A stretch of 14,205 bases of DNA from Candidatus Nanohalarchaeota archaeon (GTDB lineage Archaea; EX4484-52; B79-G9), in assembly GCA_003660865.1 (NCBI GenBank), contig QMVA01000017.1, positions 1 through 14,205 on the forward strand. The letters run 5' to 3'. The notes under the pieces were generated by a model. That model was not told the DNA's origin. It saw only the letters and a list, made by a program, of their open reading frames with translations, and searched no databases. Of the stretch, positions 14,003-14,205 are shown one piece after another. Both the position numbers and the translations under genes were made by a program. Within the stretch, counting starts at the first letter, position 1; every line of letters starts with the position of its first letter.

Positions 14003-14027
14003 GCGACCGAAGGGAGCGGAAACTGGG
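13993..14027 (+). repeat. Hairpin 2: 8-bp stem around the same 18-nt loop, inverted relative to hairpin 1
   Basis: CCCAGTTT (13993-14000) pairs perfectly with AAACTGGG (14020-14027). The loop carries AGCGACCGAAGGGAGCGG (14002-14019), identical to the loop of hairpin 1 read on the minus strand. Stem positions that differ between the copies (TT/AA here, C/G plus two extra outer C/G pairs in hairpin 1) change on both arms, so pairing is kept. It resembles a REP-like or IS200/IS605-end hairpin. Confidence 0.75.
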
Positions 14028-14075
14028 AGCTATGTTAATTACGTTTTTTAAGAATAGATGCTAAATTCTTCTAGA

Positions 14076-14100
14076 GGCAGAGTTAGAACCTAACTTCGCC
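14076..14100. repeat. Imperfect inverted repeat upstream of the last gene
   Basis: GGCAGAGTTAG (14076-14086) pairs with CTAACTTCGCC (14090-14100) across a 3-nt loop, with one A/C mismatch and one G/T pair. It could be an operator, a terminator without a T-run, or part of an insertion-sequence end. A weaker pair AAGAAT/ATTCTT lies just before it (14050-14070). Confidence 0.45.
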
Positions 14101-14122
14101 AGTTTGATAAAATAAAGGTCAC

Positions 14123-14150
14123 ATCACTCTCATAGTACTATTGAGGTGAT
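14123..14150 (+). promoter_or_regulatory. Palindrome containing the Shine-Dalgarno of the last gene
   Basis: ATCAC-T-CTC-ATAGT is followed directly by ACTAT-T-GAG-GTGAT. Every base pairs across the centre except one bulged T in each arm (14128 and 14142). GAGGTG (14143-14148), the ribosome-binding site for ATG 14155, sits in the right arm. In RNA this fold would hide the ribosome-binding site; in DNA it could be a dimeric operator. Confidence 0.55.
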
Positions 14151-14154
14151 ATCT

Positions 14155-14205
14155 ATGAGAGAAAATGTAACCTTCCCCGTAGGGAATGTATCTTTATTCG
14201 AGAAA
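14155..14205 (+). CDS. Start of an unidentified gene, cut by window edge
   Basis: Seventeen codons are visible from ATG 14155 (MRENVTFPVGNVSLFEK) with GAGGTG 6 nt upstream. That is too little to identify a family. The preceding inverted repeats and the nearby mobile-element hairpin would suit an insertion-sequence transposase whose translation is held down, but this is speculation from context. Confidence 0.5.
   Translation, partial: MRENVTFPVGNVSLFEK

Larger units (their letters stand above)
13603..14154. other. Intergenic region with short reading frames and inverted repeats
   Basis: No gene can be called with confidence in these ~550 nt. The first 400 nt hold competing short open frames on both strands (described separately). 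Hairpin 2 follows at 13993-14027, then two further inverted repeats (14076-14100 and 14123-14150) leading into a new gene start. No tRNA-like or CRISPR-like structure was seen. Confidence 0.6.

Noticed and set aside
11743..14027. Intact composite transposon bounded by the two hairpins
   Set aside because: No complete transposase, no target-site duplication visible, and IS200/IS605 enzymes do not use classic terminal inverted repeats; only remnants and repeats can be supported.
11432..14154. CRISPR array, tRNA or other structured RNA gene
   Set aside because: No regularly spaced repeats and no cloverleaf pattern were found in the gene-poor stretches.

Overview
The window reads as a piece of an archaeal genome. 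The clearest archaeal markers are a eukaryote/archaea-type ribosomal protein S6 (eS6), several genes whose TATA-like box lies 26-28 nt before the start codon (leaderless transcription), and a cell-surface protein with eight N-glycosylation sequons and a PGF-CTERM-like tail. The bacterial-type GrpE-DnaK-DnaJ set, compact genes and A-rich codon use would suit a DPANN archaeon (Woesearchaeota/Pacearchaeota-like), but that lineage call is inference.

Positions 1-4.8 kb form a chaperone block. It holds the 3' part of grpE, then dnaK, dnaJ, a 93-residue unknown protein, and a zinc-ribbon protein whose C-terminus looks like an Hsp20/alpha-crystallin domain. The grpE-dnaK spacer carries an 8-codon reading frame behind a copy of the dnaK ribosome-binding leader. 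That frame is embedded in a hairpin with two alternative pairings, followed by six T. DnaK ends in a stem-loop/T-run terminator that overlaps its stop codon.

Positions 4.8-6.8 kb hold two exported proteins: an unknown 260-residue secreted protein and a 376-residue surface protein with a C-terminal anchor. eS6 (6.8-7.2 kb, minus strand) converges on the second with a 7-nt gap. At 7.2-11.4 kb the plus strand encodes a CPA2-type Na+/H+ antiporter, a CNNM/CorC-type CBS-domain transporter and a Memo-AMMECR1 fusion protein with an N-terminal membrane segment. The last two overlap by 14 nt.

From 11.4 kb the window becomes accessory and rearranged. A remnant membrane-protein end, a hairpin, the C-terminal third of an IS200/IS605 TnpA transposase and the first ~90 residues of an EamA/DMT transporter lie in series on the minus strand. 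A divergent SAM-dependent methyltransferase follows on the plus strand, then about 0.5 kb of remnants, a second hairpin with the same 18-nt loop in opposite orientation, and the start of a new gene whose ribosome-binding site lies inside a palindrome.

Strand composition also changes. Up to about 11.4 kb the plus strand is C-rich over G regardless of gene direction (including over minus-strand eS6). From about 12.05 to 13.6 kb it is G-rich over C, again regardless of gene direction. This flip could mark a replication origin or an inverted/imported segment bounded by the two inverted hairpins.
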